Below are positions 24,604 to 33,761 of a DNA stretch of 43,907 nt, piece by piece (positions within the stretch are counted from its first letter, which is position 1; each line of letters begins with the position of its first letter). The stretch comes from Bacteroidota bacterium (GTDB lineage: Bacteria; Bacteroidota; Bacteroidia; Bacteroidales; GCA-2748055), in contig JAHEEC010000026.1 in NCBI GenBank assembly GCA_024640885.1, positions 1 through 43,907 of the forward strand. The letters run 5' to 3'. Below the pieces are notes generated by a model that saw nothing but the letters and a program-made list of their open reading frames with translations, ran no database searches and was not told the DNA's origin. The position numbers and the translations under genes were made by a program.

Positions 24604-27219
24604 TCACTTTTCGCGTGATATTTTTAGCATTTTGGTCACCCTCACCTCCTCTTTAAATCTCAATCTGAGGAAATAAAAACCATCATTCAGGGCATCTGCA
24701 CTGTAAAAGTACTCATGTGTTCCATGGTCCAGTTCCTGGGCCATGATCACCTTCACGGTCCGGCCTGACATATCAAGGATTTCAATGGATGTTTCTCCCC
24801 TTTCAGGAAGGGCAAAACTGATCCATGTGGAATTGCCAAAAGGATTGGGGAAGTTCTGATCAAGTCGCAAAACGGAACCCTTTTTCTGGGCATTTCCCGT
24901 AGCCACCGAATCGATCTGCGACTCCAGGGTGATATAATCGATGCTCATATAGCCCATAAACGCCTTGATCTCAATGGTATTGGATCCGGGATTGAGAGGA
25001 ATGATCTCATATTGCTTTTCCCAGGAATCAGTGGCCGGAGCCTCAAAAATCAACCTGTCGGATGGTGCCCCGTTGATCAAAAGATCCTGGATGCTCGGAG
25101 ATCCGTAGTTGAGCATGTAGCAGATGGTCAGCTGATTCTCCTCCGCTTTATCCGTTTCGATCCCTGAAAAAGTGAGGGTCCAGTCCCTTGTAAGATCCAC
25201 GAATTTTCCACCCGATGCAAGATCGCTGTCCAGGATCCATTTTCCCCCTTTAATGGTGGCATCCTCGGCTTCGAATTGCTGTTTAGTGAGGTCATGCACC
25301 TCCTTTAGGACAATTTCCGAATCCCCGGTCAGTCCACGGTGATTGACGGCGGTCCCGGTGAACTCATAAATCCCTTTGGTATCCGGGATCCAGGAGGTCC
25401 TGAAAGGAGGCTGGGTGATGCTGTCAATGAGGGTTCCGTTCACAAAAAAACGAACCATGGCAATGGTCCCGCCCAGGGGAGCTGACACACTGGCACTGAT
25501 GCTAATTTCTGATCCGGGCGAGATCCATCTCCCGCCCTCCGCGCTCAGGCTGATGGTAGGATAGGGTTCTCTCACAAGGATTTTCAAAGAAAGGGAATCC
25601 TTCTGGTCGGGTTGATCCCTGTTCCTGATACAGAATGTAAATGTGGAATCGGTGGTGGGCCACACCCGCCAGCCTCCGATGGAATCCACCGGAAGATGGT
25701 TGATGGTGGCCTGCCCGGCCCCAAAGGCACTCCACGTCAGCACAGCGCTCTCCCCTTTATCAATGGCATAGCGTGTGGATTTAAATGTCTCTATCCGGAA
25801 GCCGGGATGGTTGACCCTGAATTGAAAAGGGGCCGCAGGCAGATCAGCATCATTGAAAAAATTCACATTGAAGGGATTTCCCTCCCAGGCATATCGAATG
25901 GTTTTCGGATTTGGAATCCCGTCGTTCCATACCAGGACCCTGTTGCTGTCTATTTTTGCACTTGCAGGGTAGAGCGAACCGCTTGTAGTTTCCATGGAAA
26001 ACCACCGGAGCGATTGATCTGCCACCTCTTTTGCCACCAGGCCGCCCCCCACATGGTCAAAAGTGATTTCCACCTTCCCGTCCCCCCTGGTGCGGTGGCT
26101 TTTATAGCGGGGACCGGAATACACAATGGTGTCGCCATAGGCCACATACCTTGCAACGAGGGCCAGCCTTTCTCCAACCGGGGCCTTATTGGTGGGATGG
26201 ATATCGGGTTCGCCGGTGTCAATGGCAGTGGCTTCGCCGCTGGCGGGCAAAGAAAGCGTCCGGCTCTGCGCGGCTCTTAACATGGGCAGGGCATCCCATG
26301 CATTTGGTGTACTTTCACTGGCTTCGCTTCCCGTGTTGGGGATCTGGACCCACAGGAAGGGGATCTCGCCCAGTGACCAGAGCTCCCGCCAGGATCGAAC
26401 CAGTTGTTTCATCTGTCCGCCATACACCAGGGCATCTTCCCTGCTTCCCATATTGGATTCGCCCTGGTACCAGATGAATCCTTTGACGGGAACCCGGGTC
26501 AGGGGATGAAGCATGGTGTTATAGGCCACAGTAGGTTGAAGATAGCTTTCCCCGTTCCCAAAAACAATGTGCTCTTCATCGTAGCCAAGCATCTCTTCGC
26601 TCATCCAGGATTCGATGCGGGTTCCTCCGTAAGATGTGTTGATGATCCCGATGGGAATGTTCAGCCGGGAATAGAGGTGCCTGGCAAAGTAGTAGCCTAC
26701 CGCTGTAAATCCGCCTGCGAATTCTTTGGTAGCAGGCGTCCAGCTGCTTCCATCGGGTATTTGTCCCGCGGGTTGGTTGCCCAGCTTTTTGGTGACCAGG
26801 AACTGGCGGATCTCCGGATAGTTTGCGGATGAGATTTCCTGCGTTGCATTGTCACTCTCTCTCAGTTCGAAGGCCATGTTGGACTGCCCAGATGCCAGCC
26901 AGACATCACCCACATAAATGTCACCGTATTTTATTGTATCCTTGCCTGAATTAAGGATCAATTCATGGGGGCCTCCTTCCGCCATGGATGGCAGGTAAAT
27001 GGCCCAATCACCTGAAGATGAAGTGGTGGTGGAGTCTGTAATGCCATTAAGGCTTGCATATACTTTGGATCCGGCACCTGCTTTACCCCAGAGGGGTATT
27101 GCATGTTGCCGCTGCACCACCATACCGGAACCAATGATCCGGGAGGTCTGGAGCTGTGCATTCAGGGTGCCTGCCAGGGTGCCAAGCAGCACCGCAATAT
27201 ATAGCTTCTTTAATGCCAA
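24604..27219 (-). CDS. SGNH/sialate O-acetylesterase-like esterase with T9SS C-terminal sorting domain
   Basis: The protein has 871 aa from a TTG start that gives a good signal peptide (LKKLYIAVLLGTLAGTLNA). The SGNH esterase domain has VWLASGQSNMA with the nucleophile Ser113, NTSYGGTRIESW, WYQGESNM, and DIHP (339-342) with the acid/base pair. Ig-like modules follow (about 450-620; SAFGAGQATINHLP, then ISPGSEISISASV). A carbohydrate-binding-like beta-sandwich starts at QFEAEDATIKGG and ends with FMGYMSIDYITLE. The C-terminal ~80 residues (LDQNFPNPFGNSTWISFALP to the KMLKISREK end) are a type A T9SS sorting domain, so the enzyme is exported across the outer membrane and probably surface bound. 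It likely removes acetyl groups from a polysaccharide. It is the third gene of the minus unit that starts at 29136. Confidence 0.9.
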   Translation of the reverse strand: MALKKLYIAVLLGTLAGTLNAQLQTSRIIGSGMVVQRQHAIPLWGKAGAGSKVYASLNGITDSTTTSSSGDWAIYLPSMAEGGPHELILNSGKDTIKYGDIYVGDVWLASGQSNMAFELRESDNATQEISSANYPEIRQFLVTKKLGNQPAGQIPDGSSWTPATKEFAGGFTAVGYYFARHLYSRLNIPIGIINTSYGGTRIESWMSEEMLGYDEEHIVFGNGESYLQPTVAYNTMLHPLTRVPVKGFIWYQGESNMGSREDALVYGGQMKQLVRSWRELWSLGEIPFLWVQIPNTGSEASESTPNAWDALPMLRAAQSRTLSLPASGEATAIDTGEPDIHPTNKAPVGERLALVARYVAYGDTIVYSGPRYKSHRTRGDGKVEITFDHVGGGLVAKEVADQSLRWFSMETTSGSLYPASAKIDSNRVLVWNDGIPNPKTIRYAWEGNPFNVNFFNDADLPAAPFQFRVNHPGFRIETFKSTRYAIDKGESAVLTWSAFGAGQATINHLPVDSIGGWRVWPTTDSTFTFCIRNRDQPDQKDSLSLKILVREPYPTISLSAEGGRWISPGSEISISASVSAPLGGTIAMVRFFVNGTLIDSITQPPFRTSWIPDTKGIYEFTGTAVNHRGLTGDSEIVLKEVHDLTKQQFEAEDATIKGGKWILDSDLASGGKFVDLTRDWTLTFSGIETDKAEENQLTICYMLNYGSPSIQDLLINGAPSDRLIFEAPATDSWEKQYEIIPLNPGSNTIEIKAFMGYMSIDYITLESQIDSVATGNAQKKGSVLRLDQNFPNPFGNSTWISFALPERGETSIEILDMSGRTVKVIMAQELDHGTHEYFYSADALNDGFYFLRLRFKEEVRVTKMLKISREK

Positions 27220-27274
27220 TGATCCCGGATCTACTTTTTCATGAATTTATTTCTTTTAGGGTGCTGCGACCTAT

Positions 27275-27964
27275 TTATTCCAGGCGTTTATTGTTCGTCC
27301 TATCGATCAGCTGGATCACATCCACGGGTGTGAAACTTTGGAAATCGTCGATGGTCATGATGACCCCCTGTTCCAGGAGCACATCCCGGCTGTGACTGGT
27401 AGTCACCCCGATCACTTTTAGCCCGGCATTGAGGGCTGCCCTGATCCCTGCAAGGGAGTCTTCAAATACGATGCAGTGATCCTTCTTTACACCCAACCTG
27501 CTGACCGATTTAAGGTATACTTCCGGATCCGGTTTCCCGTTGGTCACATCCGATTTGTCCAGGATCAGATCAAAGAATTCCCTCAGGTTGATTTTATCCA
27601 GCGTCAGATCCACATTTCCCGTGGGCGCCGATGTGGCCAGGGCTGTTTTATGTCCTGCACCCTTGACTGCCCGTAAAAAATCTGGAAGTCCGGGCAGGGA
27701 CCCCACACGGTCAGCCTTTGCGAGGATCTTCTGGAATTCTCCGTCAATTTCTTCAAGGTACCCATCCATCTCACCCTCCGAAAGCTCGTTTCCAAATAGG
27801 ATCCTGAGGGATGTGGTTCCGGTCTGGCCGGAGATTGTCTTTTCGAACAGCTCGTCACTGTAAGGATACCCCGTCTTTACAAGGAAGTTTTCCCATGAAA
27901 TTTTATGGTATGGATTGGAGTCGATGATCACCCCGTCCATATCAAAGATAAATCCGTATTCCAT
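27275..27964 (-). CDS. HAD-superfamily hydrolase, beta-phosphoglucomutase-like
   Basis: The protein has 229 aa from the ATG at 27964 (MEYGFIFDMDGVIIDSN); the frame upstream to 28000 overlaps the previous gene's end. Motif I DMDGV gives the nucleophile Asp8 and Asp10. Motif II is LATSAP, with the helical cap between them, and the GKPDPEVYLKS and VFEDSLAGIRAALNAG motifs complete the active site. Members of this subgroup are sugar-phosphate phosphatases or beta-phosphoglucomutases. A mutase needs the cap lysine and arginine, which I cannot confirm by eye. It lies 20 nt after a Gfo/Idh/MocA gene and 55 nt before the secreted esterase, all on one strand, so a carbohydrate role is likely. Confidence 0.85.
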   Translation of the reverse strand: MEYGFIFDMDGVIIDSNPYHKISWENFLVKTGYPYSDELFEKTISGQTGTTSLRILFGNELSEGEMDGYLEEIDGEFQKILAKADRVGSLPGLPDFLRAVKGAGHKTALATSAPTGNVDLTLDKINLREFFDLILDKSDVTNGKPDPEVYLKSVSRLGVKKDHCIVFEDSLAGIRAALNAGLKVIGVTTSHSRDVLLEQGVIMTIDDFQSFTPVDVIQLIDRTNNKRLE

Positions 27965-27984
27965 AAATGATTGAAGGCTGAAGG

Positions 27985-29136
27985 CTATAGCTCCACCCAT
28001 GATTTTTTCTGGGAACTCTCCACTGCCTTATCCACGAAATTCATACCCCGCAACCCATCATAAATGGTCGGGAAGTCATTTGCTTCCTCCGGAGGTTCCG
28101 TACCCTCCAGGAGATGTTGCATGCAGGTGGCTGCATTCCGGTAAATATTTGCGAATGCCTCAATATATCCTTCGGGGTGACCGGCCGGTACCCGGGTGTT
28201 GTAGGCGGCAATGGGACTTACAAATCCGGTGCCTGTCCTGCGAACCTCGATGGGTTTATCCAGCCATCTTATAATCAGTGTGTTGGGTTCCATCTGGTTG
28301 AATTCGAGCCCACCCTTTTCCCCATAGACGCGAAGTTTCACTGCATTTTCCTCCCCTGCGGAAATCTGACTTGCATAGAGGACCCCGCGGGCGCCCCCGC
28401 CAAAATGAAGCAGCATGTTGGCGTCATCATCCAGGACCCTTTTAGGGACCAGGGTTCCCAGGTCCGACATCAGTTCATCCACTTCCAGACCGGTCACATA
28501 TTCAGCCAGGTGGAAAGCATGTGTGCCGATATCACCCACACAGCATGTTTTTCCCGATCTTTTTGGATCACCGCGCCAGGAGGCCTGCACATGGTCGGTC
28601 TGTTCAAGGGGTTCACTGAGCCACCCCTGCGGGTATTCCACCACCACCTTTCTGATCTTGCCCAACGCACCTTCTTCGATCAGTTTCCTGGCCTCTTTCA
28701 CCATGGGATACCCCGAGTAGGTGTGGGTAAGTGCGAATAACATACCGGTCTCTTCCTTGATCCTGACCATGACCTCAGCTTCATCCGAATCCAGGGCCAG
28801 CGGTTTGTCACAAACTACATGGAAACCATTTTCCATGGCCAGCTTGGCAGGCTCGAAGTGGAGGTGGTTGGGGGTGACAATACAGACGAAATCCATCCGC
28901 ACACCACTGGGAAGCTTGGCTTCCTCGGTGATCATCTCCTGGTAGGTGTCATAGACCCTTTCAGGGGCCAAATAATACTCCGATCCGGTGATCCTGGATT
29001 TTTCAGGATGTGAGCTGAACGCTCCGCATACCAGGTCGATCTGGCCGTCCAGAATGGCCGCCATATAGTGAACCCGCCCTATAAATGAACCGGGACCGCC
29101 GCCCACCATGCCCATGTGAATTTTTCTCTTTGCCAT
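27985..29136 (-). CDS. Gfo/Idh/MocA family oxidoreductase (esterase unit)
   Basis: The protein has 383 aa. The nucleotide-binding loop is VGGGPGSFIGRVHYMAAILDG (split here as VGGGPGSF at 11-18 and IGRVH at 19-23). The FSSHPEKSRITG segment that follows is characteristic of a subfamily with a conserved GAFSSxPEKS motif. The catalytic motif is CDKP (109-112), with Asp in place of the more usual Glu before the Lys. CVGDIGTHAFHLAEYVTG has the proton-transfer Asp and His. The substrate is unknown, probably an inositol or sugar acid. It is the first gene of a minus-strand unit with the HAD phosphatase and the T9SS esterase, and it is divergent from another family member at 29305. Confidence 0.85.
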   Translation of the reverse strand: MAKRKIHMGMVGGGPGSFIGRVHYMAAILDGQIDLVCGAFSSHPEKSRITGSEYYLAPERVYDTYQEMITEEAKLPSGVRMDFVCIVTPNHLHFEPAKLAMENGFHVVCDKPLALDSDEAEVMVRIKEETGMLFALTHTYSGYPMVKEARKLIEEGALGKIRKVVVEYPQGWLSEPLEQTDHVQASWRGDPKRSGKTCCVGDIGTHAFHLAEYVTGLEVDELMSDLGTLVPKRVLDDDANMLLHFGGGARGVLYASQISAGEENAVKLRVYGEKGGLEFNQMEPNTLIIRWLDKPIEVRRTGTGFVSPIAAYNTRVPAGHPEGYIEAFANIYRNAATCMQHLLEGTEPPEEANDFPTIYDGLRGMNFVDKAVESSQKKSWVEL

Positions 29137-29166
29137 TGGTCGAATGCTGTTTGAAATATGATGATA

Positions 29167-29174
29167 TAAAGCTA
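29167..29174 (-). promoter_or_regulatory. Weak -7 box for the minus-strand oxidoreductase/HAD/esterase unit
   Basis: TAGCTTTA on the minus strand is one mismatch from TAnnTTTG and lies 30 nt before the ATG at 29136. A TTGACC lies further upstream at 23 bp rather than 19-21. Only weak support. Confidence 0.25.
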
Positions 29175-29272
29175 GCGCTTTTTTTTGAAAATAGGGTCAA
29201 CGCCCATTAGCACGGTGGCTTGGCGGGTACCTTCATTCCAATGAACATCCCATCATTGTGGGGCCTTTTTAT

Positions 29273-29280
29273 TACATTTG
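29273..29280 (+). promoter_or_regulatory. Candidate -7 box for the plus-strand Gfo/Idh/MocA gene
   Basis: TACATTTG is an exact TAnnTTTG match, 24 nt before the ATG at 29305. No well-spaced TTTG lies upstream. The 168-nt divergent intergenic region holds nothing else I can name. Confidence 0.35.
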
Positions 29281-29304
29281 GGACTGTAATCCACCTGAGC
29301 AATT

Positions 29305-30303
29305 ATGGAAAAGATCAAATGGGGCATACTGAGTACTGCAAAAATAGGTTTAAAGCAGGTGATCCCTGCACTTCAGAAAGGGGATCGGTGCACCGTCACA
29401 GCCATTGCTTCCAGGTCACCGGATAAGGCCAGGGTGGCTGCATCCAGCCTGGGGATTGAACGATTTCATGGATCCTACGAGGCATTGCTGGCGGATCCCG
29501 AAGTGGACGTGGTTTACAATCCCCTCCCCAACAACATGCACCTGGAATGGACCCTGAAGGCCATGGAGGCCGGCAAGCACGTGCTCTGTGAGAAACCGGC
29601 AGGACTTTCAGTGGCCGAGGTGGAAGAGATGATCAGGGTCCGCGACAGGTGCGGGGTGAAAGCAGGGGAGGCATTCATGGTGAAGTCAAATCCCCAGTGG
29701 ATCGAGACCCGTGAGCGGGTCCGCAGGGGAGAGGTGGGAGAGACCAGGCTGATCCAGGGAACTTTCAGCTACCACAATGTGGATCCTTCCAACATCAGGA
29801 ACATTTCTGAGCTGGGAGGTGGAGGAGTATGGGATATCGGATGCTACCCTGTGACCATGTCCAGGTATATTTTTGAAGAGGAGCCTCTGCGGCTGGTGGC
29901 CATGCTTGAGTTTGATCCTGATTTTAAGACCGACCGTCTCAGCAGTGTCATGATGCAGTTTCCCTCAGGCCAGGCTCAATTCTCGGTCAGTACCCAGCTG
30001 GTTCCCTATCAGCGCATGCATATCCTTGGCACCAGGGGGCACCTGGAGGTAATGATCCCTTTCAATGCACCCAATGACAGGCCCTGCAAGGTGTCCCAGG
30101 ACCGTGGCAGCATCCTTCTGGATGAGATCACAATCCACGATTACCCGGTCTCTGACCAGTATACCCACATGGGAAATGCTTTTTCAAAAGCCATCCAGGA
30201 GGATGGGGAGGTACCGGTGACCCTGGAAGATGCGCTGGGCAACACCAGGGTGCTGACCGCTATTTTTGAATCTGCGAAACAGGGGAGATGGGTGGAGCTA
30301 TAA
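29305..30303 (+). CDS. Gfo/Idh/MocA family oxidoreductase (divergent copy)
   Basis: The protein has 332 aa, the compact length of dihydrodiol-dehydrogenase/glucose-fructose-oxidoreductase-like members. WGILSTAKIGLKQVIPAL (6-23) is the nucleotide loop; the ILSTAKI form with Ser-Thr is typical of this branch. EKP is at 96-98 (LCEKPAG). WDIGCYPVTMSRYIF carries the helix residues near the active site. It is distinct in sequence from the two minus-strand family members, so it is not a recent duplicate. The substrate is unknown. It is followed 18 nt later by mutS2, which may be read through from the same promoter. Confidence 0.87.
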   Translation: MEKIKWGILSTAKIGLKQVIPALQKGDRCTVTAIASRSPDKARVAASSLGIERFHGSYEALLADPEVDVVYNPLPNNMHLEWTLKAMEAGKHVLCEKPAGLSVAEVEEMIRVRDRCGVKAGEAFMVKSNPQWIETRERVRRGEVGETRLIQGTFSYHNVDPSNIRNISELGGGGVWDIGCYPVTMSRYIFEEEPLRLVAMLEFDPDFKTDRLSSVMMQFPSGQAQFSVSTQLVPYQRMHILGTRGHLEVMIPFNAPNDRPCKVSQDRGSILLDEITIHDYPVSDQYTHMGNAFSKAIQEDGEVPVTLEDALGNTRVLTAIFESAKQGRWVEL

Positions 30304-30321
30304 CATGTAACAAGGGCTGGT

Positions 30322-32814
30322 TTGATATATCCTGAGCAATTTGAGGCAAAGATCGGTTTCGACCGGATCAGGGAACTTGTGGGTTCCCATTGCCTGTTTG
30401 ATCCCGGACGGGACCGGGTGGGGGAAATGGGATTTATGACCGATCATGAGGCCATCCTCCGCGAGCTTAAACTGACCGAGGAGTTCTGCAGGATCACCAC
30501 CGGCGAGGACGAATTCCCCATTGATCACTTCATCGACAACAGGGAAGCACTGAAGAAAGCAGAGGTGGAGGGAACCTATCTGCTTGCCGAGGAGGTCTTC
30601 GGCCTTGCAAGGAGCCTGGACTCGGTGCGTGCCATACTTCATTTCTTTCATGCCGAGCGCGAGGAGAAGTTCCCGGTCCTGGCGGAGTTGTGCAAACCCG
30701 TGAAGATATTTCCATTCATTCACGACCGCATTCAGAAGATCCTGAACAAACATGGCAAGATCAGGGATAATGCTTCAACAACCCTTCACCAGATCCGGAG
30801 GAGCCAGCAGGAAAAACAGGGCGCCGTTTCTAAAAAGCTTAACCAGATACTGGCAAAGGCGCAGCGTGAAGGATGGGTGGATAGCGATGCGGCACCCACT
30901 TACCGGAACGACAGGCCTGTGATCCCGGTGATGGCAGGGAATAAAAGGAAGCTGGGCGGCCTGATCCATGATGAATCAGCTACCGGCAGGACGGTCTTCA
31001 TCGAACCTGCTGAAGTGGTTGAACTTTCCAATGAAATCAAAGAACTCGAATATGCCGAACGAAGGGAGATCATTCAGATCCTCATTGCGTTTACCACCGA
31101 TATCAGGCCCTATATCCCCGAACTCCGTTCTTCCCAGGAATTTCTTTCAACCATCGATTTCATAAGGGCAAAGGCCCTCTTCTCGAACCGGATCGGAGCC
31201 ATCCGGCCGGCGTTGAAGGATGAACAGGTGTTCGACTGGAAGGAAGCGGTGCACCCGCTGCTTTTCCTGGCTCACCAGTCCGAGCAAAAAGAGGTTGTCC
31301 CCCTCACCCTGCAACTCACCCGACCCAACCGGATCCTCCTGATCTCGGGACCCAATGCAGGGGGTAAATCGGTCTGCCTGAAGACCATCGGGTTGCTGCA
31401 ATATATGTTGCAATGCGGACTGCTGGTGCCATGCAGGGAAGGATCCCTCTTTGGGCTCTTCGCCGGGCTGTTCATCGACATCGGGGATGAGCAATCCATC
31501 GACAATGACCTCAGCACCTACAGCTCACACCTGCTGAATATGAAGTTCTTCGTGAAGCAAGCGGCTGCCGATACCCTTATCCTGATCGATGAATTCGGGA
31601 CCGGGACCGAACCCATGCTCGGAGGCGCCATTGCCGAATCGATCCTGGAGGAATTGAACCTGGCGGGCACCTACGGGATCATCACCACACACTATACCAA
31701 CCTGAAGCATTACGCCACCTCATCGGAGGGGATCATCAACGGGGCCATGCTGTTCGACCACCAGAAAATGCAACCACTTTACCAGTTGCAGGTGGGAAAA
31801 CCAGGAAGCTCCTTTGCATTTGAGATCGCAAGGAAGATCGGATTGCCCGAAAGTGTACTTGAAAAAGCTTCGCAGAAAGTAGGGCAGGACCACATTGATT
31901 TTGACAAACACCTTCGTGAGATCCTGCGCGATAAAAAATACTGGGAGGGAAAACGGCAGAGGATCAGGCAGTCAGAAAAAAAACTTGAGGAGCTGATGTC
32001 CCGCTATGAAGGGGAACTCAAAGAGAGCGAAAAGCAACGCAAAGCCATATTGAAGGAGGCAAAAACACAGGCCGATGCTATGCTATCAGGTGCCAATAAA
32101 AGGATCGAGAAAACCATCCGGGAGATCCGGGAGGCCGAGGCGGAAAAAGAGCGAACCAGGGCAGCCAGGCAAGCGCTTGAATCCTTCAAGCAGCAGATGG
32201 AGGCAGAGAAAGGCAAGGAGGAGCAGAAGGTGGTTGAGCAACTGAAGGAGATCCGACAGAGGGGTGAAGCGCTGGAGAGCAGGCGCCCCGACCTTCGGAA
32301 GCAATCCGTAAAAACGCTGGCCCAGAAGCAGGAGAAGGAGGATCCCCAGATCAGGGTGGGGGACATGGTCCGGATCACAGGCCAGGATACTCCCGGAGAG
32401 GTGCTGGAGATCAGGGGCAAGAGATGCGTGGTGCTCTTTGGGATGATCAAGACCACCACAAAGCTCGAGCAGCTTGAGAAACTAAAGGCCGAGGAGGCCG
32501 GGCGGATCAGGAGCCGGGATCAATCCAGGGTGCAACTGGGTGAATGGAATGTGGGTACACGGAGGGTCCAGTTCCGTCCGGATATTGACCTGCGCGGAAA
32601 GAGGGCCGATGAGGCCATGGAACTGGTGGTGGATTTCATTGACGAAGCCATTATGGTCAATGCCCGGGAGCTCAGGATCCTGCACGGTAAGGGCAATGGG
32701 ATTTTGCGCCAGCTGATCAGGGAGTACCTCCATACGGTGGACCTGGTGGAATGGTACGGGGACGAACATGTGGAGAGGGGCGGCGCAGGGATCACTGTGG
32801 TGAGGCTGGAATGA
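30322..32814 (+). CDS. mutS2: Endonuclease MutS2 (MutS-type ATPase with C-terminal Smr domain)
   Basis: The protein has 830 aa, starting at TTG 30322. That start gives MIYPEQFEAKIGFDRIREL, which is how Bacteroidota MutS2 proteins begin. Walker A is GPNAGGKS (343-350) and Walker B LILIDEFGTG (D423/E424), followed by the dimer-interface THYTNLKHYA. A long charged coiled coil (about 520-680) leads to a Smr nuclease domain with DIDLRG (754-759) and HGKGNG (788-793). MutS2 suppresses recombination or rescues collided ribosomes, depending on the species. It lacks the mismatch-recognition domain, as expected for MutS2. It is 18 nt after an unrelated oxidoreductase gene. Confidence 0.95.
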   Translation: MIYPEQFEAKIGFDRIRELVGSHCLFDPGRDRVGEMGFMTDHEAILRELKLTEEFCRITTGEDEFPIDHFIDNREALKKAEVEGTYLLAEEVFGLARSLDSVRAILHFFHAEREEKFPVLAELCKPVKIFPFIHDRIQKILNKHGKIRDNASTTLHQIRRSQQEKQGAVSKKLNQILAKAQREGWVDSDAAPTYRNDRPVIPVMAGNKRKLGGLIHDESATGRTVFIEPAEVVELSNEIKELEYAERREIIQILIAFTTDIRPYIPELRSSQEFLSTIDFIRAKALFSNRIGAIRPALKDEQVFDWKEAVHPLLFLAHQSEQKEVVPLTLQLTRPNRILLISGPNAGGKSVCLKTIGLLQYMLQCGLLVPCREGSLFGLFAGLFIDIGDEQSIDNDLSTYSSHLLNMKFFVKQAAADTLILIDEFGTGTEPMLGGAIAESILEELNLAGTYGIITTHYTNLKHYATSSEGIINGAMLFDHQKMQPLYQLQVGKPGSSFAFEIARKIGLPESVLEKASQKVGQDHIDFDKHLREILRDKKYWEGKRQRIRQSEKKLEELMSRYEGELKESEKQRKAILKEAKTQADAMLSGANKRIEKTIREIREAEAEKERTRAARQALESFKQQMEAEKGKEEQKVVEQLKEIRQRGEALESRRPDLRKQSVKTLAQKQEKEDPQIRVGDMVRITGQDTPGEVLEIRGKRCVVLFGMIKTTTKLEQLEKLKAEEAGRIRSRDQSRVQLGEWNVGTRRVQFRPDIDLRGKRADEAMELVVDFIDEAIMVNARELRILHGKGNGILRQLIREYLHTVDLVEWYGDEHVERGGAGITVVRLE

Positions 32815-32846
32815 GTGGGAAGGTTATAATGTGATAAAGTAATAAA

Positions 32847-33761
32847 GTGAGGATTGAGTATTTGCAAAGAGGGGAGATTGATGATCAGAGGTGGGACGAT
32901 GCGGTAGCACGCTCCACCGCAGAGACCCTCTATCCCTACTCCTGGTACCTGGATGCAGTGGCTGACAAATGGTCCGCTCTGGTCATAGGGGATTACCGGG
33001 TGGTGATGCCGGTGGCCTGGAAGAAAAAGTACGGGCTCACCTATATCTACCAGCCTTTTTATACCCAGCAGCTTGGTGTCTTCAGCGAAGATTATGTGGA
33101 TCCCCTGCTTATTTCCGAAATGCTCTCCCTGCTTTTGAAAAAGTTCAGGTTTGCCAGCATCAACTTCAATACAAAAAACCTGGTGGGAGAGGTGAAACCC
33201 TTCACGGTATATGACAAGACCAATTATGTACTGGATCTTCGGAATGAATATGATCAATTGAAGGGTGCCTTTTCCACCAATGCCAGAAGAAATGTAAAAA
33301 GGGCCATGGAGATTCCCCTTGAGGTCGCGCGGGATGTCTCCTGCGTGGAAATGGTCGCATTAAAAAAAGGGAATGATGTGATCAGTAGAAGCGAGGCTGA
33401 TTACCAGTGGCTTTTGAAATTGATGGAGACCCTCATGGAAAGGGGCGCAGGACAGATCTACGGGGCGAGGGACGAGGGGCACCTGAGCGCTGCGGCTTTT
33501 TTCGGGTACAGCAGGAGCAGGGCCATATACCTTGTTTCCGCCTCAGGTGAAAGGGGGAAGGAGCAGAGGAGCATGTTCGGGATCGTGGATGCGTTTATCA
33601 GGGAGCATGCCGGCAGGGAGCTGATCCTCGATTTTGAGGGTTCCACCCTGCCATCAGTGGCCCGTTTTTTTGCCGGATTTGGAGCAAGACCCGAGATTTA
33701 CCAAAATGTGACCTTCAGCAGGTTGCCCCTCTTTTTAAAAAGATTCAGGAGAAATGAGTGA
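32847..33761 (+). CDS. FemAB/BioF2-like acyltransferase (GNAT fold)
   Basis: The protein has 304 aa from a GTG start (MRIEYLQRGEIDDQRWDDAV). The N-terminal half is the pseudo-GNAT lobe (YPYSWYLDAVADKWSALVIG). The middle segment FSTNARRNVKRAMEIP is the RNxRKAxK-like motif found in FemAB and BioF2-like acetyltransferases (PF13480). The second lobe includes AAFFGYSRSRAIYLVSAS and LDFEGS. The family transfers amino acids from tRNA, or acyl groups from CoA, to cell-envelope or polysaccharide precursors. The acceptor here is unknown. It overlaps the next gene, a polysaccharide deacetylase, by 8 nt, which supports an envelope role. The tail RLPLFLKRFRRNE is basic. Confidence 0.65.
   Translation: MRIEYLQRGEIDDQRWDDAVARSTAETLYPYSWYLDAVADKWSALVIGDYRVVMPVAWKKKYGLTYIYQPFYTQQLGVFSEDYVDPLLISEMLSLLLKKFRFASINFNTKNLVGEVKPFTVYDKTNYVLDLRNEYDQLKGAFSTNARRNVKRAMEIPLEVARDVSCVEMVALKKGNDVISRSEADYQWLLKLMETLMERGAGQIYGARDEGHLSAAAFFGYSRSRAIYLVSASGERGKEQRSMFGIVDAFIREHAGRELILDFEGSTLPSVARFFAGFGARPEIYQNVTFSRLPLFLKRFRRNE

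Noticed and set aside
29168-29181. AAAGC-TAGC-GCTTT hairpin followed by a T-run, terminator-like on the plus strand
   Set aside because: No plus-strand gene ends before it, the stem is only 5 bp, and it overlaps a possible minus-strand promoter box.
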